Positions 39,562 to 53,336 of a stretch of DNA of 64,000 bases are shown piece after piece (position 1 is the stretch's first letter; every line of letters starts with the position of its first letter). The notes beneath the pieces are model-generated. The model was given only the letters and a program-made list of their open reading frames with translations, was not told the origin of the DNA and did no database searches. The stretch covers positions 5,952,001 to 6,016,000 of the forward strand of contig CM082596.2 in the NCBI GenBank assembly GCA_040954595.2. Direction: 5' to 3'. The stretch is from Balanoglossus misakiensis (Eukaryota > Hemichordata). The position numbers and the translations under genes were made by a program.

Positions 39562-42543
39562 AATGCGACAGTTTCGTGTCATCTCCGGAACCCGAGGATA
39601 ACAGTGTACATAAGGACCATTGCTTTACTATCAGTGCAATCTGAGAGAGAAGAAAAAAGCAATTTCTGTTATTAAATTACTACTGTTTGACATCAGGCAA
39701 GGAAATCCTTTGCTTGTGTTTGATGTTTCACGTTTTGAAGAGGCTTTAAGATTTGCAGTTCGAGTCGTCGACTTCTCCGCCACTGCTGCTCTTGTGTGCT
39801 ACCATTGTCGTTACCACAGAATACCGCACTCCGTTGATACCCCATAGTGTGCTCATGTACCGTAGTTCAGACACTAAAGAGCTGCAGCTCACTGGGTGCA
39901 GCACACACACACCACTGCGTGCATATTTCCTATAACTGAACTAAACATATTTGTTGATAGGACAATACAAAATAGACTGATCCTATAGGAATGCATGATA
40001 GCTGCATATACATACATGTACGATGTAAACATTGACTGCATCAGATGATGATAACAGCAGCACAAATTTCACTCTTGAACATTCTAGCAGAGATGCAAAG
40101 AATTTGTCGCATCTCTGATTAACGATGTATACTTCAATGATTGCACCTTCTATGCTTTGTAGGAATATTTCTCAATTTTCTCACCTTTCGATGCTGTAAA
40201 TGCTGCATTTCTATCTTCTATAAGTGTATGCTGCCTCCTTGCCAAAAAAAGGAAAAAAACAATTGCTGTAAAATATACAATTTCTAGTTACCATAAACCT
40301 TCATAAATATAACATTGCAGTTGCCATGTCAAAGTGATACTATAGACATGGAGTTGTATGTTGCAAATGTTTGATCATATCAGAAGCATGTTTAAAATTT
40401 TACAGCAATATTTTCAGTGGTTGCGTCAGCTTTTGTTTGCCTGTGTACACATTCCTTCTGATGAAATCTTATTTTGGTCAGACTGGTGAAACTTTTTTGG
40501 GGAATTACAAGGTGATCTATGGGCATTAATGTTCTCCATGCAAGCAGTGAAATTAGAGAGATTTGGTCGGTTGGTTTTGCACATATGCTAATCATGCTTG
40601 GCATCATGGGAAGGAGCTCAGAGTTGCCATTAATACAGTACCAGGTACTTTTGTTGCGTAAAATGTTCACAGAATCGCACCATTCATATATTGGAAAACA
40701 GTGGACTTTTGGAAAAACAGTGCACGACACGCATACTGCACATTTCAAGGAAATGTGTTTTTTTTTTTTTTTTTGCCATGAATTGAAACGGCATAGAACA
40801 AAATGCACATCTTATGTGTGCCGCGTATTAAAGATGTACACATACAACCTTCCCCCCAAATCAAATGGAATAGTTCACTTACCTGGGTAAATGGTGGAAT
40901 ATTCCATCGCAACAGGGACGCAGGGTCTGCTTTGCTTGACATGGCTTATTGATTTCAGTAATTCAGGGTTATGCTTTGTCGTAATGGATTTCTCATAACT
41001 AATGATTATTTGTCTCGGTCCAATTCATCATTCAGTCCAACTTTGCTCTTTAACGTGTACTCGAAAATACGTCTGTACCACGATAATGTGCATACTTTCC
41101 GATACCTGGAGTTAATATTTTTGTATTTTCAATAATGTTATTAACAATGTTACTGTATGTATTTACATACCAAATGCATATCCAGTTTTTATGGTTTAAC
41201 CCAACACCTTGTCCAGTGTACATGGTGTTGTGTTCACTAAATGAGACTTTAATAATTATATGATTCGTTTGGCAAAACAAAGTGAAATCTGAATAGAACA
41301 CCAAAGGCAATACTCAAAATATCATAAATACTGGTAGAGCAGAAATGATATTTTATTTTATCTTGTTTTCCTCGAGATCAGGATGTAGCCTAGTACTTCT
41401 AGCCTGCACTTGTATGCTACGTCTGGTTTTACAGCTTTCTATGCAAGGCTACCTATCATAGATATATTCAGTATTTGCCAATAAGTGTTGTCAGTAAGTA
41501 CTAACAGACATACACTGAGAATGTTATATATATTTTTCTGGTACGTGAAATTGTTTTCTGTTGTACCATTGTTACACAGAGAGTCCTTGTGTACCATACA
41601 GAAGTACTATTTAATGTGTGTTACAATGTAATTTCACTAATTTATTTTATTGGTTACCACACATTGGAGATGAGATATTTTTTTCTGTATGGTTATTTTT
41701 TGTTTCCGCAGTTTAATTTTTCTGTGGACTGAGCCATAAACATATATTTTATGTTTTTCCTAGTTTAATCAATATTTACAGATCTTGTTTTTAATGATTT
41801 TCAAAGTGTGACAACTTTCATTTCATTGTCAGTCACCAGAGCTCTTTGTCAAACAAATCTCTTAAGTGTAAAATATGTGTTAAAAGTTTTCTTGCATTTT
41901 AGGTAGTTGAAGATTTTATGGGAAAAGGTTTATTGAAGTTGCATGTTTCTCAAACTTTTTTCTGCAGAAAGAGAGTTGTTAGTTCTTTTCGATCACCCCA
42001 ACCTTTTTCACACCAAGGCTAGTGTGAGTGGAATGTATCATTCTCTGTAAAAAGGGGTGGCAGATATAGGTTGTCTTCTGCTTGTTCATATATGGCAGAA
42101 ATAAATACATGTATATGCAGAAAGAACATTGGGTTTCATGTATTTAATTCTCAGAGACAGTACACGAAGAGAACCGATGAAATTGAAGCTGAATTAGCTG
42201 TAATTAAAACAGCAGAATTTTGGGCAGGAGATTGCCCTCTGCTCTGGGTGAGCGACCTCCATGCTCACAGATCTATATATAACCCTTTCACCACCATGGT
42301 TGGTTCCAAATCTATTGTTTTCTACGGTAAAGTTCCACCTCTATAGAGGGAAACGGGGGGTGAAAGGGTTAAGCTGTAATACAGACAACGATACGGTTGA
42401 GTGTTCGTAACATTTTAATGCACTGACACAGTTTTCAAAATTAAACAGAGTTGTCATCATCCCTGCAAACAGTCAACATAGAATTGCCCGCGAACATTAG
42501 ACGCCGGGTGATTCCATTCTGACGGGGAGTTGCAACATTACCA
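39562..42543. other. NAGS 3' UTR and convergent intergenic DNA
   Basis: No coding exon. Plus-strand AATAAA occurs at 42100-42105 and a weaker ATTAAA near 39671. A minus-strand ATTAAA at 42414-42419 could serve the coiled-coil gene, 125 bases after its stop. A T16 run lies near 40759 and a MITE copy at 42280. Confidence 0.45.
42280..42372 (+). mobile_element. MITE-like TTAACCCTTTCACC element, copy 3
   Basis: It runs from taaccctttcaccaccatgg to ggtgaaagggttaa with inner cctctatagaggg. It lies between the convergent ends of NAGS and the coiled-coil gene. Confidence 0.8.
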
Positions 42544-45500
42544 TTAAAAGAGATAGTCGTCGTCTTCGTCTTCTTCCAGTAGATCGGGCGAGAACGGCGA
42601 CTGCGTCACCATGAACGTTGCCAGTGGGGGCAGGTTCAGGGGGCCCCTGTCTCCCATACCAGAGCGTCTCCCGCACGGGGTGTCTCGTCGCCCGCTTGGG
42701 GTCAGTGACCTGGGGAAGAAAGTCAAATAACACGTCCACGAACCCATCAGAAATTCGATGGAATTATAGGAAGGTTCACATAATTATCTCCGAAAAGATT
42801 TCGCGGTAGTGAATATAAATTGCTGTGCTTGCAGAACTGTCAACACTCACTGTTTGGCCTTCGTCCGTTCTCTGTTGACATCCATGTCCAACAACCGCGG
42901 GGTGGTTACCAGGGCGTTGTCATCATCTTCCGAAATGGCGGGCATCTGAAAGGGAATGACAAATAATTTTTCATGTCATTGGAGACAATGTAACCTTCCC
43001 AACGAACCCTGTTTGCAGTTCTCTAAATGTGCAATATCATGTACTGGTATCTGCAAGATGTGGACAAATCAAAACCGTGCTCTTACCTTCCACATGGGCC
43101 CCCTATCTCCGATAAGATTCATATGTCGGCCAATCAACGCGTCCGGTGACTCCAGCTCGGTACGGACGCCTTTGGAGTAGACCTGCATGGCCACTGATTG
43201 TCCTCCACTGGCTGCGACAGGGACCAGTTCACCACCTGGCTTCTTGGGCGCATACACAAAGATCGGCTTTATCAGGAGAATGCCACTCTCTTCGTACACG
43301 GCTTCAAATCTGAAATGATAGAAATTTTGGATAGATGGCACTGTTGTGGGAACGATGCAATGATGATGATGATGATGATGGTGATGGTGATGGTGATGAT
43401 GATGATGGTGATGATGATGATGATGATGAAAAAGAACATGATGATAAAATGTTCAATGGACATATGTGCTTATGAACTGAATGAAGCTATGGAGTAATGC
43501 TGTAAGCAAGGTTGTAAAAGGAGAGTATTAAATGTGAAGAAGATTCATATACGATACTCACATGGCCTTCATTTGTTCATACAATTTGGTGCGCTCTTGT
43601 TTCACCTTTTCCGCTCGCTCTTTCCAGCGTTGATTGGTCTGTTGAAGAATAAGAAACAAATTTCCATGAAGAGATAAAGCAAAAGGGTAATATATGGTAT
43701 AATACTTGACATAAACAGTTTCAACTGTATTTTAATTATGTCAGAAGGCACGACATGCTCAGGGAATTTTTTTTTTTTTCATTTTGATTACTATTAATGA
43801 TCTCTCAACTGGCAATCATGTAAGGTTTCTCATGTGAGAAATCTTCAACATAACTTCATAAGAATGTGTTTTGAAATCAAAAATATATCAACAAGTCTGA
43901 ATTTACTTCAGTCATTCTTTTCTCCATGTTCTCAATGAACTGTCGAAGTTCCCAGTGTTCAGCGCCGGTGGTCTGGTTCAACTGCTTCCGTAGTTTGTCT
44001 GAAAATACACAAACACAAATGAAAGTAACTTCAAAACTCATAAACACAAACATAATGAAAGTCAATGCACACAGTTTTACCTCAGATCCTCACCTTTGTT
44101 TATTGCTACAGACCAACAGCATATAAACATTAAAAACTCAACAGAACATGTTAAAGTGTCAACATTTCACGTCATCTGGAGAATCGAGATGCAGCAGTCC
44201 TGCATTAAATGTATCTTGATCCACAGGTGTTCTAGCTGCTGGTGTAAAACTATCTCCAAACTTAATGCGGTAACCCGACTCTTGATTGTAACATCACAGC
44301 TCACTTTTGTCTGTGACTTGTAAGCTTTGAATAATTCACAACTTTGTGGGCATGGTGACTGACCTCACCCTGAATAAGTAGACCGACCTGCCCTGGGAGA
44401 ACGTGTGGGCCGTACCAAATCGAACAATTAATTTAGGGGTGATTGGATGGAATAACGATTAGTGCATCTAAACAAAAAAATCAATTATCAAAAAAGAGTG
44501 ACTAGTGAGGCAAATGAACTATATAGTAAAATATTGATCAACAAATTGATTTACCCTTTCAGAGCTACATGACTTGTACAACTCCATTGTCTTTCATGGT
44601 GTGTTAGGGATGAATTACCTGTCAATCATGCATGTGCAACACTCCTAGTGTTTATAAGACTCTTGTCTGTGTTTTGAGGGTAGGCTTATCAAACAAACAG
44701 CACATACATGCACTATCAACTTTGTAGAGAAACTTAGGGACTCACGTGACATTTGACAATTTTGTTTTGTCTGCATGTTATCAGCAGACAGAATTAGAAA
44801 ATGTATGACTCACCTCTATTTTCTCGGAATTTACTGTACTGGATGTATCTTTCAAACAGATTGCGTAATCTGATGATTGGAATATCCATGGATTTTTTGA
44901 TAACCTCCATTGTGATCTGCAGGTAGGCGAAAAAAAATTATAAATTATTAAACTGAATTAAATTAAATTAAACTAAAACATTCTTTGAGAATTAAATTCA
45001 TGTACAGACTTTTTTGTCAAGTTTGATATTTTGCAAAAATTGATGTCATGGTCTGCCTCATTTTGCAAAAATTGACCATTGTTCCCAAGTTAAACCAGGA
45101 TCCCCCATCAGTGTGGAAAAGCCAATCTTGTTGAGAACAATAGAAATCTGGTTTTACTTTTCAGCTCTCGGAAAGCTAAAATTAATTACAGCAGTCACAG
45201 AAACATATTATTGATACTTTGATACTTACAAAATGCATATCATCGGATATCTTCTCTTCTTGAAGGGCTTCTGCCAACTTGTCCAGATTCCTCTTTTGGT
45301 CGGTCAAGCTGAACTTGATCACTTCTGGTTCAGCCTTTTCAGCAAGATTGATCCGCGACTGCACAAGTCTGCTTTTCTGTGGGAGTGAAAAAACCGATAC
45401 AGAATCAAATGGTGCATTGGAACTATACAATGAGCTGCACTTTGAGACAGATCTTGATCCAGTTTAACCCAGCTTTCACCCCTAATTCCCTCTTTAGAGG

Positions 45501-48500
45501 CTCCACTTTACAATAGGAAACAATGGATTTGGACCAAACCATTGTGGTGAAAAGGTTGGCTGCCTCCCAATGACACCCTCCCACCCCGCTCTCAGCTACC
45601 TCAACCCTCCCTCAAAAGACTTACAGCGTGTCTCAGATCAAGCTTCATCTTCTTCATGGCCTGGTCATGCGAGTAGCCTTCCTGAGTCATGGTCTGCCTC
45701 AGCTCATGCAACTTAGAGTCTCGTTTCTTGATTTCTTCAATAAACTCCTTACGCCTGCAAGAACACAATTCAAATGCCATGTTTCATCAGGCAAGTGCAT
45801 CTTTGATCATCTCACTCTCAAGAACCATTTGGAACAAAATAATATTTCACAGATTGAATAAAAATGAGCTGGTCCCATACTTACATGGTAGCGATCTCTT
45901 TCTGAGCAGCATTGTGGTTTATGATCAAATTCTTGTACCTCTCCAACAGTGATTGGTATTTTTCCTCCTGCAGTGTTAGTAGTGATGAAGATGATAGTGA
46001 TGGTGGGGAAAGGGTGACCATGGCAACAGAGGAAGAGGATCAGCAGGTTGGTTAATTTGAAATATGATAGGACATGATTGACAGATGCAAATAAGGTATA
46101 GAAGCATGGTGCATATAGTAGGGAAAAAGGCAAGATGGATTGAGGCATTGATTAGGTACTTAGGATAGGTGCACAGAACAAAAGTTATAGGCAGTTGAAA
46201 GTCCTTGGACTTGGAAAAGACAGAAATGTGGTAATGAAAAATGGAGAAAAACACAGGAAAATGGTGTTAATGATTCAAAGTCTTCACACTCTGCCAGTAT
46301 CTCATAATGCTGAAAAACATATGAGTATACGGCTGCCTTGTAAATACTCACATGAATTCTCTTTGTTTCCGTCAATAAATTTTCAGTTGCCATGACGTCA
46401 TCTTTGGCCTGCAAGAACAGTGAGAATGAGTATTAGAATGCAAGGCTTGTTTGAACTTTGTTTGTACAAAGTCTACCAAGTGCAAACCTACATGTAGTTA
46501 CCCTGTTGACGTTAATTATTATGAAGTTTTGCATAAAATGCACACACCTTATTGACTTTTTCTTGTAACTGTTCATTTTGTTGTTTCAATCTTGCGAGTT
46601 TCTCCTGATAAGGTTCTCCATCTGCTCCGTGTTCCTCTCCACTCGTCTTCTTCATCAGTTGTGTCTCTTTCAGCTCAATTCTCTGTTGCCATGGAATCAA
46701 TAAAAAAATATGTAAAATAAATTTCACGGTTATGACATTCAAGTCCCAGGATATTATAAGTATAATCAGAATAACACCTCACCTTGTTAATCATGGCTTG
46801 CGATACCTTAAATTCTAAGGCTACCATCACTGCAATAGACAACAGATAAAATTTGGAATGATTTCGTATGAGCTATACACCTATCTCCAAACTCAATTAT
46901 GACTGATACTTGTCTCACGTTATCCACTGTTTGTGATCATATAAAGCTATGTAAATGTAATATCTAGATGTTGAATAACACATCATCAGAATAGTTTGAG
47001 CAAAATACATGTAGTTTGTGAAATGATAGATTATTCATACTCACACTCAGTGGCCAGACCCGACACTGTGCTCAACATGACTTTAGTATCCTGTGGTAGT
47101 GATAGCTGTCAACAAAGAGATTTCAAATTTAACCAAAAGTTAAGAATTTCAATTGACATTAATATCAATTCTTAAAGCATCATTATCAGGACAACATGTA
47201 GCTATGGGCTCATGTTATCCACTGCCCTCTATAGTTAGAAATTTCACATGAAAACAAAGTGATAAGACTCTTACCTCTTCTGTCGGCAAATCTTTCAGCG
47301 TTGTTCTCATTTCATGAGCCAGATCCAACAAACCTGTCGGAGATAAGCGATAACTACATGACAACTCTATTATGATCACTTCCAATCAGTAAATCTAAGA
47401 ATCAGTTGTTCAAGAATCACATGACAATCGGCAAATCTGAAACAAATTTTGAAAGCAAAGTTAAAATTACAAAGATTACTACCTGTAATCTACACTTATT
47501 GTTTTGTGTATAAACATCAGATAGCCAGAAAGAAATGTATGAGATTAAGCCGAAGATAATTTTCCCCCAATATTAAAACATAATATTGGTCTATTCCTAT
47601 TTCCTACCTTCTCTGTCAAAGATTAATGCCATGGATTCTTTGAATCGGTTGATAGCTCTCAGTAGATGAATGCACTCCTTGTGAATTCCTAGAAGTCTGT
47701 TGTTCAATTCTTGATCTTGGCGACGTAAGGCAGCCTCACATCTAAGGATCAATACAAAATATTACGATCATTAATTTAAGAGAATGACACACACAGCAGA
47801 ATGAACAAATTTTCGAAATACTAGTACCAACAGTGCCCTCATACGACAGACATGTCACCGACCTTTGTCTTTCTTTCAACAGATGTTCTTTCAGTTTATT
47901 GATCTCCGCCTCGTAGTCGGATTTCATCCGATTGACAGCTTGCTTGTAATTGGGATCTTCGCTGAGTTCCTCAGCATTCATTTTGTTCAGTTTGCCCTTG
48001 GCCATGATCGAGGCTCTCCTCTTCTTTTTGGCCATTGTCTGGGTTTCATGTGTCACCTCTTTCAATCGTTTCTCCTACAAAACAAACAACGATTCATGTA
48101 TTTTAATTTGTAGACACTTTTTCCAACCAACACTACTATGATGTTGATCAAACGATGCATTTCAAGTTTACAAAGATTACACCCATACAACTATTTTTTT
48201 CTTCTGTTACATGGAGCCTGGTATATGATATTCTTTCAAACATAATTTGTGAGATTTATTTGTTTAATCTCTTCTATATCATCTATATCATATCATCTAT
48301 TTCGATTTACATTAATTTTATGGTTCTTTTCTGAACTTCTAGGCGATTGTTTTTACCTGGAATTGTATGGCTTCATTTTTTCCTTTCAATTCTGTTTTCA
48401 ACAGCGCAATGTCTCTTTCCAGTTGTGCAATCTGGTGTCAAAAAGAAATGATAATGTTAAAAGGCAACGAGTCTGGTAGTAATGATAGTTGATTTTTGAA

Positions 48501-51500
48501 AGCTTTCTGTCTATATTTTGGTGATAAAAAGAAAATAAATACAAAGATAGGGGTATTGTGAGAGATGGAGAATTTTGTATATTTTACTCACAGTCTGTTT
48601 CAGCTCAATCTCAATTTTGTGATAATCTTCCTTCACAGTTTGCCATTCGCTTTGTTGATTGGATTTCTCAGCTTTCGCTAACTCCAACTGCTTCTCAAGT
48701 TGTTTGGCATTCTCTGAAATCGAAAACAAAATGTTTTGAGCCACGTCACAACAACACACAGCACAGGATAATAAAAATAACTATTTGGATAGTACATAAA
48801 TACACATCTTTAGATCCAAACAAAAGACTATGAAATGTCCTGACCTTTTGCAAGCATGAGTCCATTCTGCAACTTGGAGATCTGGACACTGAGTTTGCTG
48901 AGTTTATCCTTGATTTGTTTGTTTTCGTTCCTCAGCTGTTGAACCATGTGCTTCATGGCCTCGTTTTCATTCTGGAGCCTTACCAGTTCATCTGCACTCT
49001 CTACAGAGGGGGAGAAAATCAGTCAAATCATTTCCATGTGAATATCACTCAATCAATCAATCAATCAATCAATCACTCAATCAATCAATCACTCAATCAA
49101 TCACTCTCTCACTCACTCACTCACTCACTCACTCACTCACTCACTCACTCACTCACTCACTCACTCACTCACTCAATCAATCAATCAATCAATCAAATGA
49201 GGAACACAACAGACAACTGACCATCAACCTCTGGTATATCCGGAGTCATGGGAATCGTCACTGTGCTGGGTCTTTTCCAGATTCCTCCCTCCTCCAGAGC
49301 TTCTATGTATTCCTGCATTTCCTTGTTTTTCTGTTCCAGCTCCTCCTGAAATTTGGATGGAAATGAATAAATTTGAATTGGCAGTACTCGGAATGCTTCT
49401 GGTAAACGAATAATGTAAATGCAGTCAAAAGTAGCACCAAGTTCAAAAACAAAATTCTTTTCACAAATCAAACAATGTGGTTAATTGTGATTGCTACTGA
49501 TTTTTCTCTCCCTTTTATGAATTCTGTTTAATCAGAATTTGTTATCATTATTTCACTCACCACTTGTTGTTTCCGTTTGTCCATCCGTATGGTGATGTCA
49601 TCGATGTTGAGTTTAAGCCGATCTCTCTCGTTCTGCAGCCGTTCATTTGCCTTGGACACCTGATTGATTTTCAGTTGATAGTCCAGCATTTCCTGGCCGA
49701 ACTGCGCCGCCTCTTTGTTGCGTCTCTCGATTGCGATGCAGATGAAATTGAATTGTTTTAGAGCTTGTTTGGCAGCTGGTAGAATAAAAGTCATACAAAT
49801 AAAACCACAATTAGAACCTGCCTTGTGTTAATTTTTTTTACAACAAAACCGTCGCAGGAAAGCACACTTCCTTATGACATTGACTGTATACAATTTTCGT
49901 AACCAGAGTCTCTGGTTTGGCACATACGCATAAGACAGTCGTTGCCCTTTAAGTATACGTAAAAATTGCACATTGACTATAATAAAGTGGCCACTATAGT
50001 CTACAGATTGACTGAAGGTGCTTTAGGCAGTACAACAAGCAATAATCAAAGATACAATTTGACACTGTGACTTGTTTCTAAAAAATATTGAAAAGGATTG
50101 CGATAGATGTGAAAATTGATGGTCGTCAAACTTACAAGTTTTGACATTGGCGTTGCGAGCACTCTTGGCGCATTCTGTGAGTGCCTGTTTGACCTCCTGA
50201 GAAGCGGTCTTCCAGCTTTCGGCATCGCCCATCAGTGAAGTGTCTGATAACAAAAAATCAGAACCACAAAGTAAGCGACGGACATTCCAAGTCTGTATAA
50301 AAGATAGCACTCAGGTGGAAATTTTGAAAGGAATCGGGCCGAGTGAAGGTGAAATGCATGAAATCTACTTCTCTCTCTCTCTCTCTGTATGAGTGCGTTT
50401 CCAAGACTTTTATTTCTTACCGTCTAAGTCGTCTTGGCCACCCGTTCCTTGTCTTGGTTTTGCTGCTCTTTCAGATCTCTTCTTTGCTGCAAGCAGACTA
50501 AGATATCTCCGCTGACCCTCTCCCATCATATCAGCACTGGACAGACAAGAAAAACCAGATGAGCTTGTCAATCATAATCTGATGAATATTCATTGGAATA
50601 TTTGGATGGATAATGTGTAAGACTTTTATAGACTTTAATAGCTTAATACTGGACAACGTAACAGTATTGTAGTAGTTCTTTTAAATATAAATATCACCCC
50701 CTTCTGAATTTGGCTTCTTTACCTCTCCTCTTCTTCCTCTTCTTGTTCCTCTAAGATTTCCTTGAAGACGGTCTCACTGAGACGTTTGATTTTCTTGGCT
50801 GAGCTCTCAGCTGTCAGCATAGCATTTCTGTGACATCCAATTTGGAAAAGAATAAAAAGATTCATCAATTCTCACGATTCAATCATAAATAAGCATAGTT
50901 AGCTCACAGCCTTTTGGCATTTCAGCTAATTTTTATCTACAGGTCGAATTGTAGCTCTTCTCCCAGATCATGGCATTATTTCACAACAGAGAAACTGCAG
51001 TTTTTGAATTCCTTTAACCCTTTCACCCCCAGTTCCCTCTTCAGAGGTCCAACCTAACCATAGAAAACAATGGGTTTGGACTGAACCATTGTAGTGAAAG
51101 GGTTAATCTTGCAAACTTTACCTAATGGCTCTGTGAATCTCCTTCTCCTCCTTCTCTTGATTAAGCAGTTCTGTATCATCTGTCATTTCCCTAGCCTACG
51201 AATTTATTTCAAATGAGCGGAAACATTTTAATAACTTTTTATTCATTCTTGGTTTGTGTCAAGTAAGTTCTTGAGTCAATAAACCTTAAAAGTACATACA
51301 TACTTTTAAATCTATTCTTCAATTAATGAGATAAACTTACCACTGCCTCTGTAGTTTCATTCATCCAAAAGACAACCTCATCCATTAACTTAAAAAAACA
51401 AAGATAGGGACAAACAATGATACATGATTAGGGCATCTACCGTCGCTCACACATGCATCATCAGGATAAAATAACCTGAAACAAGCTGCTTGAAAGTATA

Positions 51501-52929
51501 TGCAGCTCCTAACATAGCCAGTGCTAGCTAGCTCCCATTTTATCATCCTTATTGTTGGAACTATCTGGGGTACAATAAACAAGACGTGAAATTGAAGTCC
51601 TAGAATATAATAGTAATGATTCAGTATCTGCTTAATTAACAACTTACAGCGTTTCTTCGAATGGACACTTGAAGATATTCATGGATGTGGTCTATCACTG
51701 ATCTTTGATGGAGAATCTGGGAAGTAAACATACGCACCGATAATAGTGACCGTTTGTTAAACTTGGGCAGAAACAAGGAACATCAGATTTTGGTTTTATT
51801 AAAACGTTACAAGAAACCACAGTTGGTTGGTGCACAGAACAAAAATACTCAAACAGCAGTCAAAGTTTCAGTACAGATTTTATAAAATGCAACTAACCCT
51901 TTCTCTTCGTTCCTTGGTTGAGTATCCCGGCGGTCGGTTCTTAAGGGTGGCCTCGGCCATAATCTATATACACAAAACAAACCCTTATTATTATAGAATT
52001 ACTAGATTTGCAAAATTCCTAATTGAAGACATACAACTACAGCTGAAACCCACCTATGACGGTTTCATCATTATTAAAGATTCCTGTCAAATTCCCAATT
52101 CAAGCTTCATCCAACATTTAATGAGCACAGAAAGGTGTCTAAATGGCAAGCCTCTAAAATTAATATGTGGCTTCTACTACAAATTTTACAAAGTAAACTT
52201 TTCAAATGAAAGCTGACTCAACAAGATATGGACTGTCAAGAGAAAATTGTTCTGAATTTAAATATTTTGAAGAGAAGAACGTTCTCATACCTGTGTTTGT
52301 GACATATGCAGATCAGGATTTATTCCAAAATGAACCAAAGCCTAAAAAGAAAGAAATATTCCATAATTTCAAAGTAACCACAAATAAAATACATGCATAA
52401 AAGTCTTTATATGATTGTAAGGCAAAATAAAAAGTCTTCTGATGAAAGAAAACATTGACCAGAAATAGGTCAGTGATGTACTTACAGCTTTGACCCGGGA
52501 GTGAATTTTTTCCAACATTGTCACAGTGTCTGCTTGTTCCCTCCTTGCCTTTGCCATCTCTATATTGTGCAAGATTTGCAAAACGTCGCCTGACGTCCCC
52601 AGGTCCGTCTCCTCCAAAACCTGCTTCTTCATTTCCTTCTGTTGCTTTTTCTGTCGGCGGAGTGGCGCCGTCCACTTCTTGGCAATCGCGGCTTTTTGAA
52701 ACTCAGTGGGAACCTCAGCGTCCTTTTCTTGATCGACAACTCGTGCATCTCTCCTTTCTCCAACATCAAAAGCCGTCTGTCGTTTCATCTTCTTCAGTGT
52801 CTTTCTCAAGACTTCCGCCTCTTCCTCCTCCTGATCCCTTTTCACTTTCTTCATCATCTCACTGATTTCGTTTTGATTGAGGATCTGGAGAACGTCTTGG
52901 TATTTATGTCGGTCTGAACGTCTTGCCAT
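42544..52929 (-). CDS. Unrecognised 1197-residue coiled-coil protein, 30 exons
   Basis: Complete chain of 3594 nt. Exons in transcript order: 52486-52929, 52291-52341, 51898-51963, 51648-51716, 51341-51388, 51122-51195, 50723-50827, 50421-50536, 50136-50243, 49561-49775, 49222-49345, 48845-49000, 48592-48713, 48357-48431, 47863-48074, 47608-47741, 47275-47333, 47045-47105, 46783-46829, 46548-46682, 46352-46408, 45885-45967, 45625-45754, 45230-45376, 44814-44916, 43907-43998, 43562-43638, 43087-43309, 42851-42945 and 42544-42709. All are GT-AG and in phase. It starts MARRSDRHKYQDVLQILNQN and is rich in K/E/Q heptads from about residue 270 to 1010, with an acidic run EEQEEEEEE near 285. A non-coiled C-terminal domain has FEAVYEESGILLIKPIFVYA and GRHMNLIGDRGPMWKMPA, and the end is acidic, EEDEDDDYLF. 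I cannot name the family. A ciliary or centrosomal role is a guess from the composition and not established. Confidence 0.85.
43357..43429. repeat. (ATG/GTG)n triplet microsatellite
   Basis: TGA triplets interrupted by TGG fill part of the intron between coiled-coil gene exons 43562-43638 and 43087-43309. Confidence 0.9.
45464..45559 (-). mobile_element. MITE-like TTAACCCTTTCACC element, copy 4 (reverse, diverged)
   Basis: Reverse orientation, with ttaacccagctttcacccc at left and gtggtgaaaaggttgg at right and core caatggatttggaccaaacc. Ends are more diverged than in the other copies. It is intronic in the coiled-coil gene. Confidence 0.65.
46014..46027. promoter_or_regulatory. X-box-like site inside an intron
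   Basis: GTGACCATGGCAAC fits both RFX half-sites with a two-base spacer. It lies in the intron just upstream (transcript sense) of coiled-coil gene exon 45885-45967. The degenerate consensus is expected about once by chance in 64 kb, so function is unproven. Confidence 0.3.
49045..49197. repeat. (TCAA)n/(TCAC)n compound microsatellite
   Basis: About 150 bases of TCAA units change to TCAC units and back to TCAA. It lies in the coiled-coil gene intron between exons 49222-49345 and 48845-49000, ending only 25 bases from the upstream exon's donor. Confidence 0.97.
51014..51106 (-). mobile_element. MITE-like TTAACCCTTTCACC element, copy 5 (reverse)
   Basis: Clean reverse copy with perfect inverted ends (ttaaccctttcacc / agtgaaagggttaa apart from one base) and TTAA on both sides. 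It lies in the coiled-coil gene intron just below exon 51122-51195. Confidence 0.8.
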
Positions 52930-53289
52930 GTTTACTGTTTACTGGAAGAAAAAATAAATAAACAAATGACAGACACTTTCCACCAGAAGCTTAAATTTTA
53001 CTTTTTCTGTCTACTATATTTTCCCTGTTTTGCATCTTCGCAGGGCCCTCACGAAATACAGTGTAAACTGAGTAATACTGTAATAGTAAATCACACACAA
53101 ATATGATAATACCTGTCATCGACAGAATCAAGACTTTCAGTCTGTATTTTCTCTGTCTTTATTTGACTTTTCCAGTTCATATTGGCTGTTTCAGATATGT
53201 TCTGAGGCATCTACCATGGTGTACATGATTTATGCAATTTTAACATTCGTGATCAGTCACACTTTATTGCCATGTAAATGTTTATTGGA

Positions 53290-53336
<47 letters not shown>

